64,000 nucleotides of DNA from SCUS01 sp966211675 (GTDB taxonomy: Bacteria > Myxococcota_A > Polyangia > Polyangiales > Ga0077539): contig CBIHPK010000011.1 of the NCBI GenBank assembly GCA_966211675.1, positions 1-64,000 on the forward strand, in the 5' to 3' direction. Under the pieces are notes generated by a model that saw nothing but the letters and a program-made list of their open reading frames with translations, was not told the DNA's origin and made no database searches. Position numbers and translations under genes: made by a program. Below, in pieces: positions 46,569 to 54,734 of this stretch. Each line of letters begins with the position of its first letter. The first letter of the stretch is position 1.

Positions 46569-46587
46569 ATTGCAGTCGTCATGCCAG
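46569..46587 (-). promoter_or_regulatory. Sigma-54 (RpoN) promoter for pilA
   Basis: Minus strand CTGGCATGACGACTGCAAT matches the -24/-12 consensus TGGCAC-N5-TTGC with two mismatches and exact GG-N10-GC spacing. It predicts a start near 46560 and a leader of about 70 bases. The pilA gene of Myxococcus xanthus is also RpoN/PilR dependent. Confidence 0.7.
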
Positions 46588-46702
46588 TCCTAAGGCCGGT
46601 TGCCAGGGCGGTCGCACAATTGGCGAATCTACCGTGGAGCTCTCGAAAAGCTGCTCTGCCCGTGCCCTGCGAAGGGCGGAGGTCGAACCCCGATCGACCC
46701 GT

Positions 46703-46728
46703 CCGGGTGACGCGATTCGTCACCCCGG
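46703..46728. other. Stable hairpin between tRNA-Thr and pilA
   Basis: GGGTGACG-CGATT-CGTCACCC forms an 8-bp perfect stem, extended by three pairs over a one-base bulge. It sits about 120 bases upstream of the pilA -24 box. It could be a terminator or an activator site; no assignment can be made. Confidence 0.45.
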
Positions 46729-46857
46729 CTTGACGGGATCGGGCATCCCACATTCCCTGCTATGGAGGTGTGGGAGGCACGAGACCGCTGTTGAAAATCC
46801 GCTCGGACAGACCTCCGTAGGAGATCAGGCCGGGACCAACAACAGGGGGTGCCCTTC

Positions 46858-46893
46858 GCGATCCTTCCAAGCCCCCACAGGGGAAGGATTCGC
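46858..46893. terminator. Long hairpin downstream of tRNA-Thr
   Basis: GCGATCCTTCC pairs with GGAAGG(A)ATTCGC-type text over 11 bp with one bulge, and the loop holds an inner CCCC/GGGG stem. It begins 22 bases past the tRNA 3' end on the minus strand and probably ends or protects that transcript. Confidence 0.45.
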
Positions 46894-46914
46894 TAAGGTC
46901 CAGACAGAATTTTG

Positions 46915-46986
<72 letters not shown>

Positions 46987-47001
46987 AAAGAGAGCGCCGC
47001 T

Positions 47002-47027
47002 TCTATCACAGCGCGGCGATGTTGCAA
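47002..47027 (-). promoter_or_regulatory. Candidate tRNA-Thr promoter
   Basis: The minus strand has TTGCAA, then an extended -10 TGTGATAGA, ending about 15 bases before the tRNA. The spacer is short (14 bases), so the TG extension would matter. Confidence 0.4.
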
Positions 47028-47082
47028 GAGAGAATGTCGCAGGTTGGCGCAGGCCATCGGATTCGGTACGACAGGCGGCGAA

Positions 47083-48126
47083 ATGCTCCCACAGACGACC
47101 GACCTGCGCTCCGATACGGTGACCCGCCCGACGCCTGGAATGCGGGCAGCGATGGCCTCTGCGGTGGTCGGGGACGATGTCTTCGAAGAGGACCCGACGG
47201 TACGGGAGCTCGAGCGTCGGGTCGCGGATCTCCTGGGGCGTGAGGCGGGGCTCTTCGTCCCCTCCGGGACCATGGCCAACCAGATCGCCCTCCAACTGCA
47301 CGCCCGCCACGGCGAGGAGGTACTGGTCGCGGAGGGTGCTCACTGCGTCTGGTACGAGAGCGGTGCGGCGGCGGCGATCGCGGGGGTCCAGCTGGTCTCC
47401 GTGGGCCGAGAAGGAGAGGTGACACCCGAGGAGATCCGGGGTGCCATGAGGCCTCGCGTCGACTGGTGCCCCGTCACCCGTGCGCTGGTTCTCGAGAACA
47501 CCCACAACCGCGCGGGAGGGCGGATCATCGGCCTGGCGAGCTGTCGTGCGGCGGTCCGCGCAGCGCACGAGGCGGGGCTGACCGTTCACCTCGATGGTGC
47601 CCGGCTGTTCAACGCGGCCGTCGGCCTCGGGGTGTCTCCGAGCGAGATCGCGGGCGAGGCGGACACCATCTCGGTCTGTCTGTCCAAGGGCTTGGGAGCG
47701 CCGGTGGGATCGCTCCTCGTCGGAACGCGCGACCATGTCCGCGATGCTCGAAGACTCCGGAAGCGGATGGGGGGCGGGATGCGCCAGGTCGGCGTTCTGG
47801 CCGCGGCTGGGCTCTACGCGCTCGACCATCATGTGGACCGGCTGGCCGAGGATCACCTCGCGGCCAGGGCGCTGGCCGAGGGACTCTCCGAATGCCCGGG
47901 GCTGGTCGTCGTGGCGCCGGACACCAACATCGTGCTCCTCGACCTGCGCTCCGACGGACCCGTCGATGCCAACGCATTCGCGGAGCGAGCACGGGCGCGA
48001 GGAATCCTGCTGTCCGTCTTCGGGCAGTTCCGGCTCCGCGCCGTGACCCATCTGGACGTCTCCGTCGCCGATGCACGTGCCGCGGCGGGGGCCTTGTGCG
48101 ATCTGATGCGCCCGGTCGCCGAGTGA
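47083..48126 (+). CDS. ltaE: Low-specificity L-threonine aldolase
   Basis: A 347-residue pyridoxal-phosphate enzyme that splits threonine or allo-threonine into glycine and acetaldehyde. The conserved N-terminus TDLRSDTVTRPTPGMRAAM, the FVPSGTMANQ cofactor loop, HLDGARLFNAA and the Schiff-base Lys202 in CLSKGLGAPVGS are all present. The ATG at 47083 starts right at the family N-terminus; an upstream TTG is less likely. Its stop overlaps the next gene by 4 bases. Confidence 0.94.
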   Translation: MLPQTTDLRSDTVTRPTPGMRAAMASAVVGDDVFEEDPTVRELERRVADLLGREAGLFVPSGTMANQIALQLHARHGEEVLVAEGAHCVWYESGAAAAIAGVQLVSVGREGEVTPEEIRGAMRPRVDWCPVTRALVLENTHNRAGGRIIGLASCRAAVRAAHEAGLTVHLDGARLFNAAVGLGVSPSEIAGEADTISVCLSKGLGAPVGSLLVGTRDHVRDARRLRKRMGGGMRQVGVLAAAGLYALDHHVDRLAEDHLAARALAEGLSECPGLVVVAPDTNIVLLDLRSDGPVDANAFAERARARGILLSVFGQFRLRAVTHLDVSVADARAAAGALCDLMRPVAE

Positions 48127-49217
48127 CTCGTCGGATCAGCTCGCGGGTGTGGCTGGGCGTCGGCGTCATGCTCGCGGGATGTGCGACCGTGACGCCGACC
48201 CGCTACCGGGCTCGCCTCGCCGAGGGCGATCGGGCGTACAGCGCGGGGAGGTTCAGAGACGCCGCCCGCGCCTATGAGAGCGCCGCCGCCGAGGTGGGGG
48301 CTGGGCGCGATGGAGACGATGCGCGGTACCGCGCCGCGATGGCCTGTCGGCGGATCGGCGATGCCGCGTGCGCTCGCAGGTTGCTCACGCAGGTCGCCGC
48401 GAGCGGAGGCGGATGGGACCACGGTCCGCGCGCGCGCCTCGAGCTGGCGTCGCAGGGCCTCGCGTCGATGGTGTCGTCGGAGGTCTCCGCGGCTCATCGT
48501 GAGCTGGCGTCGCTGATCGAGGACGCGCCCGATACCGGTCCCGCGCGAGGGGCGCTACGGCTTCGGCTGCGCTCGCTCGAGGCGATCGACCCCACGCGAT
48601 CGACGGCCATCGCGTGGCTGGACTCGCTGGCGTCGGATCCACGGATCCGACGGTCCACGTTGATCGAGAGCGTGCTCGCCGAGCGTGCTCGCCTCATCGA
48701 GGCCACGGGCGATCGGACCCGCGCGGAGGCAGCATGGCGAGCCGTCGTCGAGCAGGTTCCCTACCCGGAGAACAGCCACTGGGACGACGGGCACCTCGCG
48801 CTCGCGCGGCTGCAGCGGGACGCCGGGCGGCCGCGAGAGGCGCTCGCGACGCTCGACCGGATGCTCGCCGTCCGAGAAGCGTCATGGGGCAACGGAAGCT
48901 ACGCCGCGCCACGCTTCGACGACGGAGCGCTGCTCCAGGCGGAGATCCTGCGCGACGACCTCCGCGATCCGATCGCGGCGGCCGCGGCCTATCATCGGGT
49001 CTACGCCGAGCACCGCACGTCGTTGCGGCGCGACGACGCCCTCTGGGAGGAGGCCGCGCTCCTCCGGAGCAGCGATGCCGGCGAGGCGTGTCGCCTGTGG
49101 CGGATCCTAGTGGAGGAGTTTCCGTGCCGACGGTTCGCCGCGCGAGCTCGCGCCGCGCTCGCGGGTTGTGCGGGCGGCGCTGCGATCCAGGGCCGCTGCG
49201 AAGAGACGAGGCGCTAG
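48123..49217 (+). CDS. TPR-like lipoprotein
   Basis: A 364-residue lipoprotein starting at GTG inside the GTGA overlap with ltaE. The lipobox is LAGC (Cys20). The mature protein is all helical repeats of TPR type (ARLAEGDRAYSAGRFRDAARAYE, then HLALARLQRDAGRPREALATLDRM and IAAAAAYHRVYAEH). Such lipoproteins act as periplasmic scaffolds or outer-membrane assembly helpers. The link to the aldolase is only positional. Confidence 0.82.
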   Translation: MTRRISSRVWLGVGVMLAGCATVTPTRYRARLAEGDRAYSAGRFRDAARAYESAAAEVGAGRDGDDARYRAAMACRRIGDAACARRLLTQVAASGGGWDHGPRARLELASQGLASMVSSEVSAAHRELASLIEDAPDTGPARGALRLRLRSLEAIDPTRSTAIAWLDSLASDPRIRRSTLIESVLAERARLIEATGDRTRAEAAWRAVVEQVPYPENSHWDDGHLALARLQRDAGRPREALATLDRMLAVREASWGNGSYAAPRFDDGALLQAEILRDDLRDPIAAAAAYHRVYAEHRTSLRRDDALWEEAALLRSSDAGEACRLWRILVEEFPCRRFAARARAALAGCAGGAAIQGRCEETRR

Positions 49218-49220
49218 GGA

Positions 49221-49589
49221 TCAGTCGTCGTCGTCGACGGGCTCTTCGGTGTCGATGTCGTCGTCGTCGTCCGCGTCGAAGTCGTCGTCCGCGTCGTCAT
49301 CACCGGCCGCCTCGACGGACTCGAACTTCAGCTCGACGCCGACGTCCGCGAGCTGAGACTCCAGGAGGTCGAGGAGCTCGTCGACGTCCTCGCCGGACCA
49401 CTCCTCCAAGGTGTCGCCGAGGAAGTCGTAGAAGTCCGTGTCGATGCGGCGCTCGATCTCCTCGACCTGATCTTCGCTGAATGAGTCGAGGATGTCGTCG
49501 CGGAGCGTCTCCGTATCGCCCTCCTCGATGGCGTCCTGCGCCGAGAGCCGGATCTGCTTTACCGCACGCTTGTCCAGAAGGATTTCCAT
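49221..49589 (-). CDS. Acidic hypothetical protein
   Basis: A 122-residue soluble protein with a strongly acidic tail (about 27 Asp/Glu in the last 35 residues). Residues 1-85 appear helical (VKQIRLSAQDAIEEGDTETL, DVDELLDLLESQLADVGVEL). AAGGAA lies ahead of the ATG and a good promoter upstream, so it is likely expressed. No family recognised. The tail would suit binding of basic proteins or cations, which is inference. Confidence 0.7.
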   Translation of the reverse strand: MEILLDKRAVKQIRLSAQDAIEEGDTETLRDDILDSFSEDQVEEIERRIDTDFYDFLGDTLEEWSGEDVDELLDLLESQLADVGVELKFESVEAAGDDDADDDFDADDDDDIDTEEPVDDDD

Positions 49590-49612
49590 GGCGAGTTCCT
49601 TGTGCGGAGGGG

Positions 49613-49641
49613 ATCAATCACAGCCGCGACGACGTTGTCAA
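49613..49641 (-). promoter_or_regulatory. Sigma-70 promoter for the acidic protein gene
   Basis: On the minus strand a perfect TTGACA, 17 bases, ATTGAT (3 of 6) ends 24 bases before the ATG. Best housekeeping-type match noted in the window. Confidence 0.5.
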
Positions 49642-49711
49642 CAACGGTTCGAGGGCGTCGGCGCTGGCCGCCCCGGGACGAAGGCTCCTATCATCGGCCC
49701 GCGTGCACACC

Positions 49712-50344
49712 ATGAGGAAACGACCCTGCGCCGCGCTCCTCGGCGCGATCCTATGTAGCGCTTCGGCGCCCGTGGCCGCGCAGGACATGTTGTCCCCGAG
49801 CCGGGAGGCACCCTACCGGGCGCACCGGCTCCTGAGCGTGGGGCTCGCCACGTCGGCCATCCTGCACGCCGACGCGGTCTGTCCCAACGACCAGACGCTG
49901 TGCCCGCTCGGCGGTGGTGGCGGCATCGCGGTGGCCGTCGGGCGTCGCACCTCCGCTTCGCGAGAGTGGCTCGTCGGCTACGACGTCTCGGTCCGCAACG
50001 CCCGCAACCTCTTCGCGTCCGCGACGCTGCAGCAGATCAGGTTCGAGCACCGATGGGTCATGGCGTCGCCCGGGTCGAACGCCGAGGCGTTCGTCGGCGT
50101 CGGTGGTGGCGTCGTCGCCTACGGCGAGCGCTTCGGCGTCACGACGCTCGGGCCCGCCTTCAGCGTGTCCGCAGGAGGCAGCTATTACCTGTCCCCGTTC
50201 GTGACGCTCGGCTTCGTCGGTCGGCTCGAGGCGCTGCGCTTCCTCGTCCCCTTCGACACCGGCGATGGCGTGCGGCGGAGCGACGGCGGCGTCGCAACGG
50301 TGCTGCTGAGCGGCTACATCACGGCGACGTTCCGCGGCCCTTGA
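49712..50344 (+). CDS. Small outer-membrane beta-barrel-like protein
   Basis: A 210-residue exported protein (signal CAALLGAILCSASAPVAAQ). The mature part has barrel-like strands (WLVGYDVSVRNARNL, QIRFEHRWVM, AFVGVGGGVVAYGERFGV, VTLGFVGRLEALRFLVP) and ends VLLSGYITATFRGP. GTG at 49703 is an alternative start. No family name can be given. Upstream of and on the same strand as the FHA cluster. Confidence 0.7.
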   Translation: MRKRPCAALLGAILCSASAPVAAQDMLSPSREAPYRAHRLLSVGLATSAILHADAVCPNDQTLCPLGGGGGIAVAVGRRTSASREWLVGYDVSVRNARNLFASATLQQIRFEHRWVMASPGSNAEAFVGVGGGVVAYGERFGVTTLGPAFSVSAGGSYYLSPFVTLGFVGRLEALRFLVPFDTGDGVRRSDGGVATVLLSGYITATFRGP

Positions 50345-50372
50345 GATCCCTGGCGGTGCGCCGTGGTTCTGC

Positions 50373-50402
50373 TTGACGGTGGGTGGCGCCGCGGTGTCCA
50401 AT
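50373..50402 (+). promoter_or_regulatory. Candidate promoter for the FHA/PP2C cluster
   Basis: TTGACG (5 of 6), 18 bases, TCCAAT (4 of 6). It would start transcription within a few bases of the ATG at 50412, implying a leaderless message. Speculative. Confidence 0.3.
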
Positions 50403-50411
50403 CTCCTCGTC

Positions 50412-51689
50412 ATGCAGTGCTCGAACTGCGGGCGGGTGAATCCGGCGAGTGCAGTGTACTGCCTCGACTGCGGTCACAAGCTCCGCGAGACCGCCAACAT
50501 CGCCGCTCCCCAGGCCGGGCCGTTTTCTGCGGCGTCTCCCGGCCCGACGCCCATCGCGGCGGCGGCCCTCGATCACTGCCTGCGCTGCGGCGTCGACAAC
50601 CCTCCCGGGGTCCGGTTCTGTCGCATGTGCGGCTACGATCTCCGCGCCTCCGGTGAGCCCTCCTCGGTGCCCTCGCCGCAACCATCCGGCGCACCCGTGG
50701 CGGTCGCAGTGCAGGCTCCCGCCGTGTCGCCGGCCCCCTTCGCGGGCGGCTCCGCGTCCATCCACTGCCCTCGCTGCGGCACCACGTTCGACCGGTCGAT
50801 GTCCTTTTGCGGGGTGTGTGGGCTCCCGGCCTCGGAGGTCGTGTCCGCCCCGGCGGTCGCCTCCGATCCCTCGCCGCCACCCGCCGTCCGGTCGTCGTCT
50901 TCGGGCGCCCCGGTGGTCGCGGCGGCGCTCGCGGTCGACGGACCCGCTCGCGTGGAGAGCCGCACCGACAACTTCGGGGCGGTCGCGACGCAGGCCGGCT
51001 CGCAGCTGGTCACGATCCTCAAGGATGGGTCCGAGGGTCCGGTGCATCGGCTGGGCACCGCGGTCACCGACCTCGGGCGCTTCGAGGGCAACATCACCCT
51101 GCCCGACGACCCGTACCTGTCGCCGCGCCACGCGCGCATCCAGAAGCGCGGCGACCGGCACTATCTGCGCGACCTCGGCTCGGTCAACGGGATCTACTAT
51201 CGCATCCGTGAGCCCGTCGACCTGGCCCAGGGCGATGTCGTCCTCGTGGGGCAGCAGGTGCTCCGCGTCGAGATTCTCGGTGACGGCGAGGTCTCGCTCG
51301 GGCCCGTGATGCACTACGGGGTGATGTTGTTCGGCACCCCGGAGCAACCCCGGCTGGCGCGGCTGGTCCAGCTTACCAGTGAGGGTATTCCCAGAGATGT
51401 CTTCCACCTCTATCGCGACGAGACGGTGATCGGCCGGGAGTCCGGCGACGTCGTGTTCACCGACGACGTGTTCCTCTCGCGGAGGCACGTCGCGTTCAAG
51501 CTCGACCGCGCTCAGCGGAGGGTCCAGGTGCGCGACCTCGGGAGTTCGAACGGCACCCTGGTGCTCTTTCGTGGTGAGCGGGAGATCGCTGATGGGGACG
51601 TGTTCCGCATCGGCCATCACCTGTTTCGCTTCGACGCCTCACCGCGCAACGCGGTCGCGGGCGGCGCTCAGGGAAGCGGCGCCCGATGA
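50412..51689 (+). CDS. Zinc-ribbon protein with two FHA domains
   Basis: A 425-residue cytoplasmic protein. Three zinc ribbons come first: CSNCG...CLDCG (Cys3/6/17/20), CLRCG...CRMCG (about 56-75) and CPRCG...CGVCG (about 119-138). A Pro/Ala linker follows, then FHA1 (about 200-290; SPRH, DLGSVNG) and FHA2 (about 325-415; IGRESGD, SRRH, DLGSSNG). Both keep the phosphothreonine-binding Arg/Ser/Asn set. FHA domains read phosphothreonine. ATG 50412 suits the ribbon; GTG 50394 is possible. Its stop overlaps the phosphatase start by 4 bases. Confidence 0.88.
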   Translation: MQCSNCGRVNPASAVYCLDCGHKLRETANIAAPQAGPFSAASPGPTPIAAAALDHCLRCGVDNPPGVRFCRMCGYDLRASGEPSSVPSPQPSGAPVAVAVQAPAVSPAPFAGGSASIHCPRCGTTFDRSMSFCGVCGLPASEVVSAPAVASDPSPPPAVRSSSSGAPVVAAALAVDGPARVESRTDNFGAVATQAGSQLVTILKDGSEGPVHRLGTAVTDLGRFEGNITLPDDPYLSPRHARIQKRGDRHYLRDLGSVNGIYYRIREPVDLAQGDVVLVGQQVLRVEILGDGEVSLGPVMHYGVMLFGTPEQPRLARLVQLTSEGIPRDVFHLYRDETVIGRESGDVVFTDDVFLSRRHVAFKLDRAQRRVQVRDLGSSNGTLVLFRGEREIADGDVFRIGHHLFRFDASPRNAVAGGAQGSGAR

Positions 51690-53206
51690 GCGAGAGCGAG
51701 AGCACCCCGTCGGAGTCAGGCATCGAACCGTCGCCTGCTCCCGTCGTCCCTCCCGAGGTCGTCGTCGACCCGCCGGATTCTCCGTCGGCCTCGGTGCCGC
51801 CTTCCGATCCGGAGCCGCCGATGGTGCTGGAGTCCACCCCGGCGCCGCCGGATGAACCGCTGGTCCCCGCGGCCCCGGAGCCCGTCGCGCCGAGGCGCGT
51901 GGTGATGAGGATCGGCGGCGCCACGGACGTCGGGCGCATCCGCGATCACAACGAAGACAACTTCGTGCTCGCCGACCTGACGCGCGAGAAGCGCGGCGGC
52001 GAGGAGGTCGGCGACTCGGTCTCGCTGGGCGACCGCGGGATGCTCCTCGCGGTCTGCGACGGCATGGGCGGCGCGCTGGCGGGCGAGATCGCCAGCCAGA
52101 TGGCCGTCGACGTGATCCACACGATCATGCAGGAGAGCTCGTCGCCCGACGACGCCGACGAGTTCGCGCAGACCCTGGTGACCGCGGTGCAGGAGGCCGG
52201 CGCGCGGATCTTCCTCGCCGCGAAGACCAACCGCAACCAGCACGGGATGGGCACCACCTCGACGGTCGCCGGCGTGTTCGGCACGACCCTCTTCGTCGGC
52301 CAGGTCGGCGACTCCCGCGCCTACCTCTTCCGCGGCGGCCGCCTTCGCCAGATCACCAAGGATCAGTCGCTCGTCTCGAAGCTCATCGAGGCCGGCCGGC
52401 TCACCGAGGAGCAGGCGGAGAGCTACGAGCACGCGCACATCATCCTGCAGGCGCTGGGTACGGCGGACGCGGTGTCGGTCGATCTGTCGTTCATCGATCT
52501 GCGGCGTGATGACGCGCTGCTGCTCTGCTCCGATGGGCTCTCGGGCCTCGCCACGCACGAGCAGCTGCAGGAGGCGGTGGCGGAGATCGACGACCCCGCG
52601 GAGTGCTGCCAGCGGCTCATCGACGTGGCCAACGAGGCCGGCGGTCACGACAACATCACCGTGGTGGTGGCCCGCTTCGAGGGCGATCTCCCGGCGGCCT
52701 CGTCGGACGATGAACCCGTCGGCTACCACGCCTTCGTGCTGTCCGAGTCCGTCGAGTCGCCCATCGTGGGGAGCGCGTCCTCCGCGCTGAAGATGCCGGC
52801 GCTTCCGCCGCCCGGGTCGGACGTCAAGAAGGCGCACTCCTACCCGCCGCACCGCGACGATCGACCGAAGGTCGGCGACGACCTCGTCGCGACACCTGGC
52901 GACCGGGGCGCGGACGATGACGGCGACGTGGCGGTGCTGCCGGTCTCGCGCTCCGGGCTGTGGATCGGATGGCTGCTCGCCGCGGTCGCGCTGCTCCTGC
53001 TCGCGTACGGTGCGTGGAGGCTCCTGCATCACGACCGCGCGGCCGAGCCGACGAACCCGCAGCAGGTCGGGGACACGACGCCGGTGACACCCGTGACTCC
53101 CCATGGCGGCGCTGCGCCGACGCTGGTTCCCGCGCCGTCGTGGGGCGATGCCGCGGGGCCCGAGGACGCCGGGGCGACGGTGGCCGCGGACGCCTCGCGG
53201 GACTGA
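51686..53206 (+). CDS. PP2C-type Ser/Thr phosphatase with C-terminal membrane segment
   Basis: A 506-residue protein. A Pro-rich N-terminal stretch of about 70 residues precedes the PP2C domain (about 75-335), with metal-binding Asp residues in RDHNEDNF, AVCDGMGGALAG, LCSDGLSG and GGHDNITVVV. A membrane helix (LWIGWLLAAVALLLLAYGAW, about 425-445) and a Pro/Thr/Asp-rich tail follow, so the phosphatase is cytoplasmic and the tail periplasmic. It would remove phosphate from Thr/Ser marks read by the neighbouring FHA proteins. Confidence 0.92.
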   Translation: MSESESTPSESGIEPSPAPVVPPEVVVDPPDSPSASVPPSDPEPPMVLESTPAPPDEPLVPAAPEPVAPRRVVMRIGGATDVGRIRDHNEDNFVLADLTREKRGGEEVGDSVSLGDRGMLLAVCDGMGGALAGEIASQMAVDVIHTIMQESSSPDDADEFAQTLVTAVQEAGARIFLAAKTNRNQHGMGTTSTVAGVFGTTLFVGQVGDSRAYLFRGGRLRQITKDQSLVSKLIEAGRLTEEQAESYEHAHIILQALGTADAVSVDLSFIDLRRDDALLLCSDGLSGLATHEQLQEAVAEIDDPAECCQRLIDVANEAGGHDNITVVVARFEGDLPAASSDDEPVGYHAFVLSESVESPIVGSASSALKMPALPPPGSDVKKAHSYPPHRDDRPKVGDDLVATPGDRGADDDGDVAVLPVSRSGLWIGWLLAAVALLLLAYGAWRLLHHDRAAEPTNPQQVGDTTPVTPVTPHGGAAPTLVPAPSWGDAAGPEDAGATVAADASRD

Positions 53207-53242
53207 CCGTGCCTCCGGCGCGGGTGTAACATCCGGGACATC

Positions 53243-54661
53243 GTGGAGATCCGGCTGTTCCAGGAGAGCGGCGCCGACGCGGGGCGCCTGTGGCGCTTCG
53301 AGGCCGGTCGCGTGCGCGTCGGACGGTCGCCGGACAATGACCTGGCGCTCGATCCGCAGCAGGACCTCGACGCGTCGAGTCGGCACTGCGAGATCGCGTG
53401 GGAGAACGAAGCCTGGGTCGTGAGCGATCTCGGCAGCCGGAACGGGACCTTCCTCAACGGCGCGAGGGTTCAGCAGCGGGCCCTTCGGTCGGGGGATGTG
53501 CTGCTGCTCGGGGCTGCCGGGCCGAGGTTCCGGGTGGAGCTCCCCAGCACCGTTGAGCCCCGCGCCGGGACGCCTCGCGCGCCGGCCTCCGTGGGCGCGA
53601 CGGTCGTGATGGCGCAGCCGCCGCCGGCGCCGATGCCGCCGAGACCCCCGGAGCATTCGGTCGGGCAGGCGATGGCCTCCGCGATGCCCGCGGGCGCCCA
53701 GGTCGGGCGGAACACCGTGGCGCTCATGATCGACCAGGCGATCGTGGCCTCGAACGCGCGCCGCTCGGACACGGGCCTGAAGGTCGCGATCGTCCTGCTC
53801 TCGGGGCTGATGGTGGTGTTCATCGCGCTGGGGGCCTTCCTGGTGCTCGAGCGATCGAGGAACCACGAGTCGGAGGTGGCGGTGCGGGTGCCGGCCGGGG
53901 GCGACCCGAGCAGCGTGGGCTCGCGCCTCGCGGCCGCCAACGAGAACACCATCTACCTGCTCGCGTACCAGCGCTCCGGCTCGGCGCGGACGCAGGGCTT
54001 CTGCACCGGCTTCGCGGTCACGCGCGACCTCATCGCGACGAACGCTCACTGCGTGCAGGTGGCCAACGACGAGATCGCGCGGGGCTCGCAGATCGTGGCG
54101 CTGCGCAACAAGGCTCCCGGCGCGGTGCTCGCGGCCCGGCCGGTCTACATGGACGCGCGCTTCCGCGACACGCGGTACTCGCGGGGCGGCACCGGGTATG
54201 ACGTCGGCCTGGTGCGGGTGACGGGCACGCTGCCGACCTTCGCCCGGCTGGCCACCGAGGCCGAGCTCTTCGCGCTGCACGAGGGCGACGCGGTGTTCGT
54301 GTACGGCTTCCCCGGGATGACCATGAACGAGGCCTCGCCGGTGGCGACGATCACGCTCGGGCTCATCAACCGCGTCACGGATTTCCAGGACGGCGTCGCG
54401 ACGCCGGCCGCCGCGCAGAAGCTGCAGCACAGCGCGCAGACCTCCGGGGGCTCGTCGGGCAGCCCGATCTTCCTGCCGAGCGGGAGCGTCGTGGGCATCA
54501 ACGCGGGCAGCCTCGCGGATGACGAACGGCAGATCGTGATCGATCCGAACAACGGTCAGCGGCGCGAGGTCGAGGTCAACCGGGGGTCGAACTTCAAGTA
54601 CGGGATGCGTGCCGATCTGATCCGCCAGGGCCTCGCCGCGGTGGGCGTGACCGGGCAGTGA
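53243..54661 (+). CDS. FHA domain-membrane-trypsin-like protease fusion
   Basis: A 472-residue protein. An N-terminal FHA domain (about 5-95; VGRSPDNDLAL, SSRHCEI, DLGSRNGTFLNG) is cytoplasmic. A Pro-rich linker and a membrane helix (about 179-201, VAIVLLSGLMVVFIALGAFLV) follow. A trypsin/HtrA-like S1 protease domain (about 225-465) lies outside, with triad His269 (ATNAHC), Asp320 (YDVGLV) and Ser405 (GSSGSP). So a phosphothreonine reader inside is tied to a protease in the periplasm. GTG start. Rare architecture as far as I can judge. Confidence 0.88.
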   Translation: MEIRLFQESGADAGRLWRFEAGRVRVGRSPDNDLALDPQQDLDASSRHCEIAWENEAWVVSDLGSRNGTFLNGARVQQRALRSGDVLLLGAAGPRFRVELPSTVEPRAGTPRAPASVGATVVMAQPPPAPMPPRPPEHSVGQAMASAMPAGAQVGRNTVALMIDQAIVASNARRSDTGLKVAIVLLSGLMVVFIALGAFLVLERSRNHESEVAVRVPAGGDPSSVGSRLAAANENTIYLLAYQRSGSARTQGFCTGFAVTRDLIATNAHCVQVANDEIARGSQIVALRNKAPGAVLAARPVYMDARFRDTRYSRGGTGYDVGLVRVTGTLPTFARLATEAELFALHEGDAVFVYGFPGMTMNEASPVATITLGLINRVTDFQDGVATPAAAQKLQHSAQTSGGSSGSPIFLPSGSVVGINAGSLADDERQIVIDPNNGQRREVEVNRGSNFKYGMRADLIRQGLAAVGVTGQ

Positions 54662-54734
54662 GCGTCTGCGCGGTGGCATTTTCGCGGGCAGGGGCATAGT
54701 CTCGCAACCGCGGGATCGAGCGCGCATCGAGGCC

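Noticed and set aside
46730..46752. TTGACG as a promoter on the plus strand
   Set aside because: No acceptable -10 box at 15-19 bases and no gene follows on that strand.
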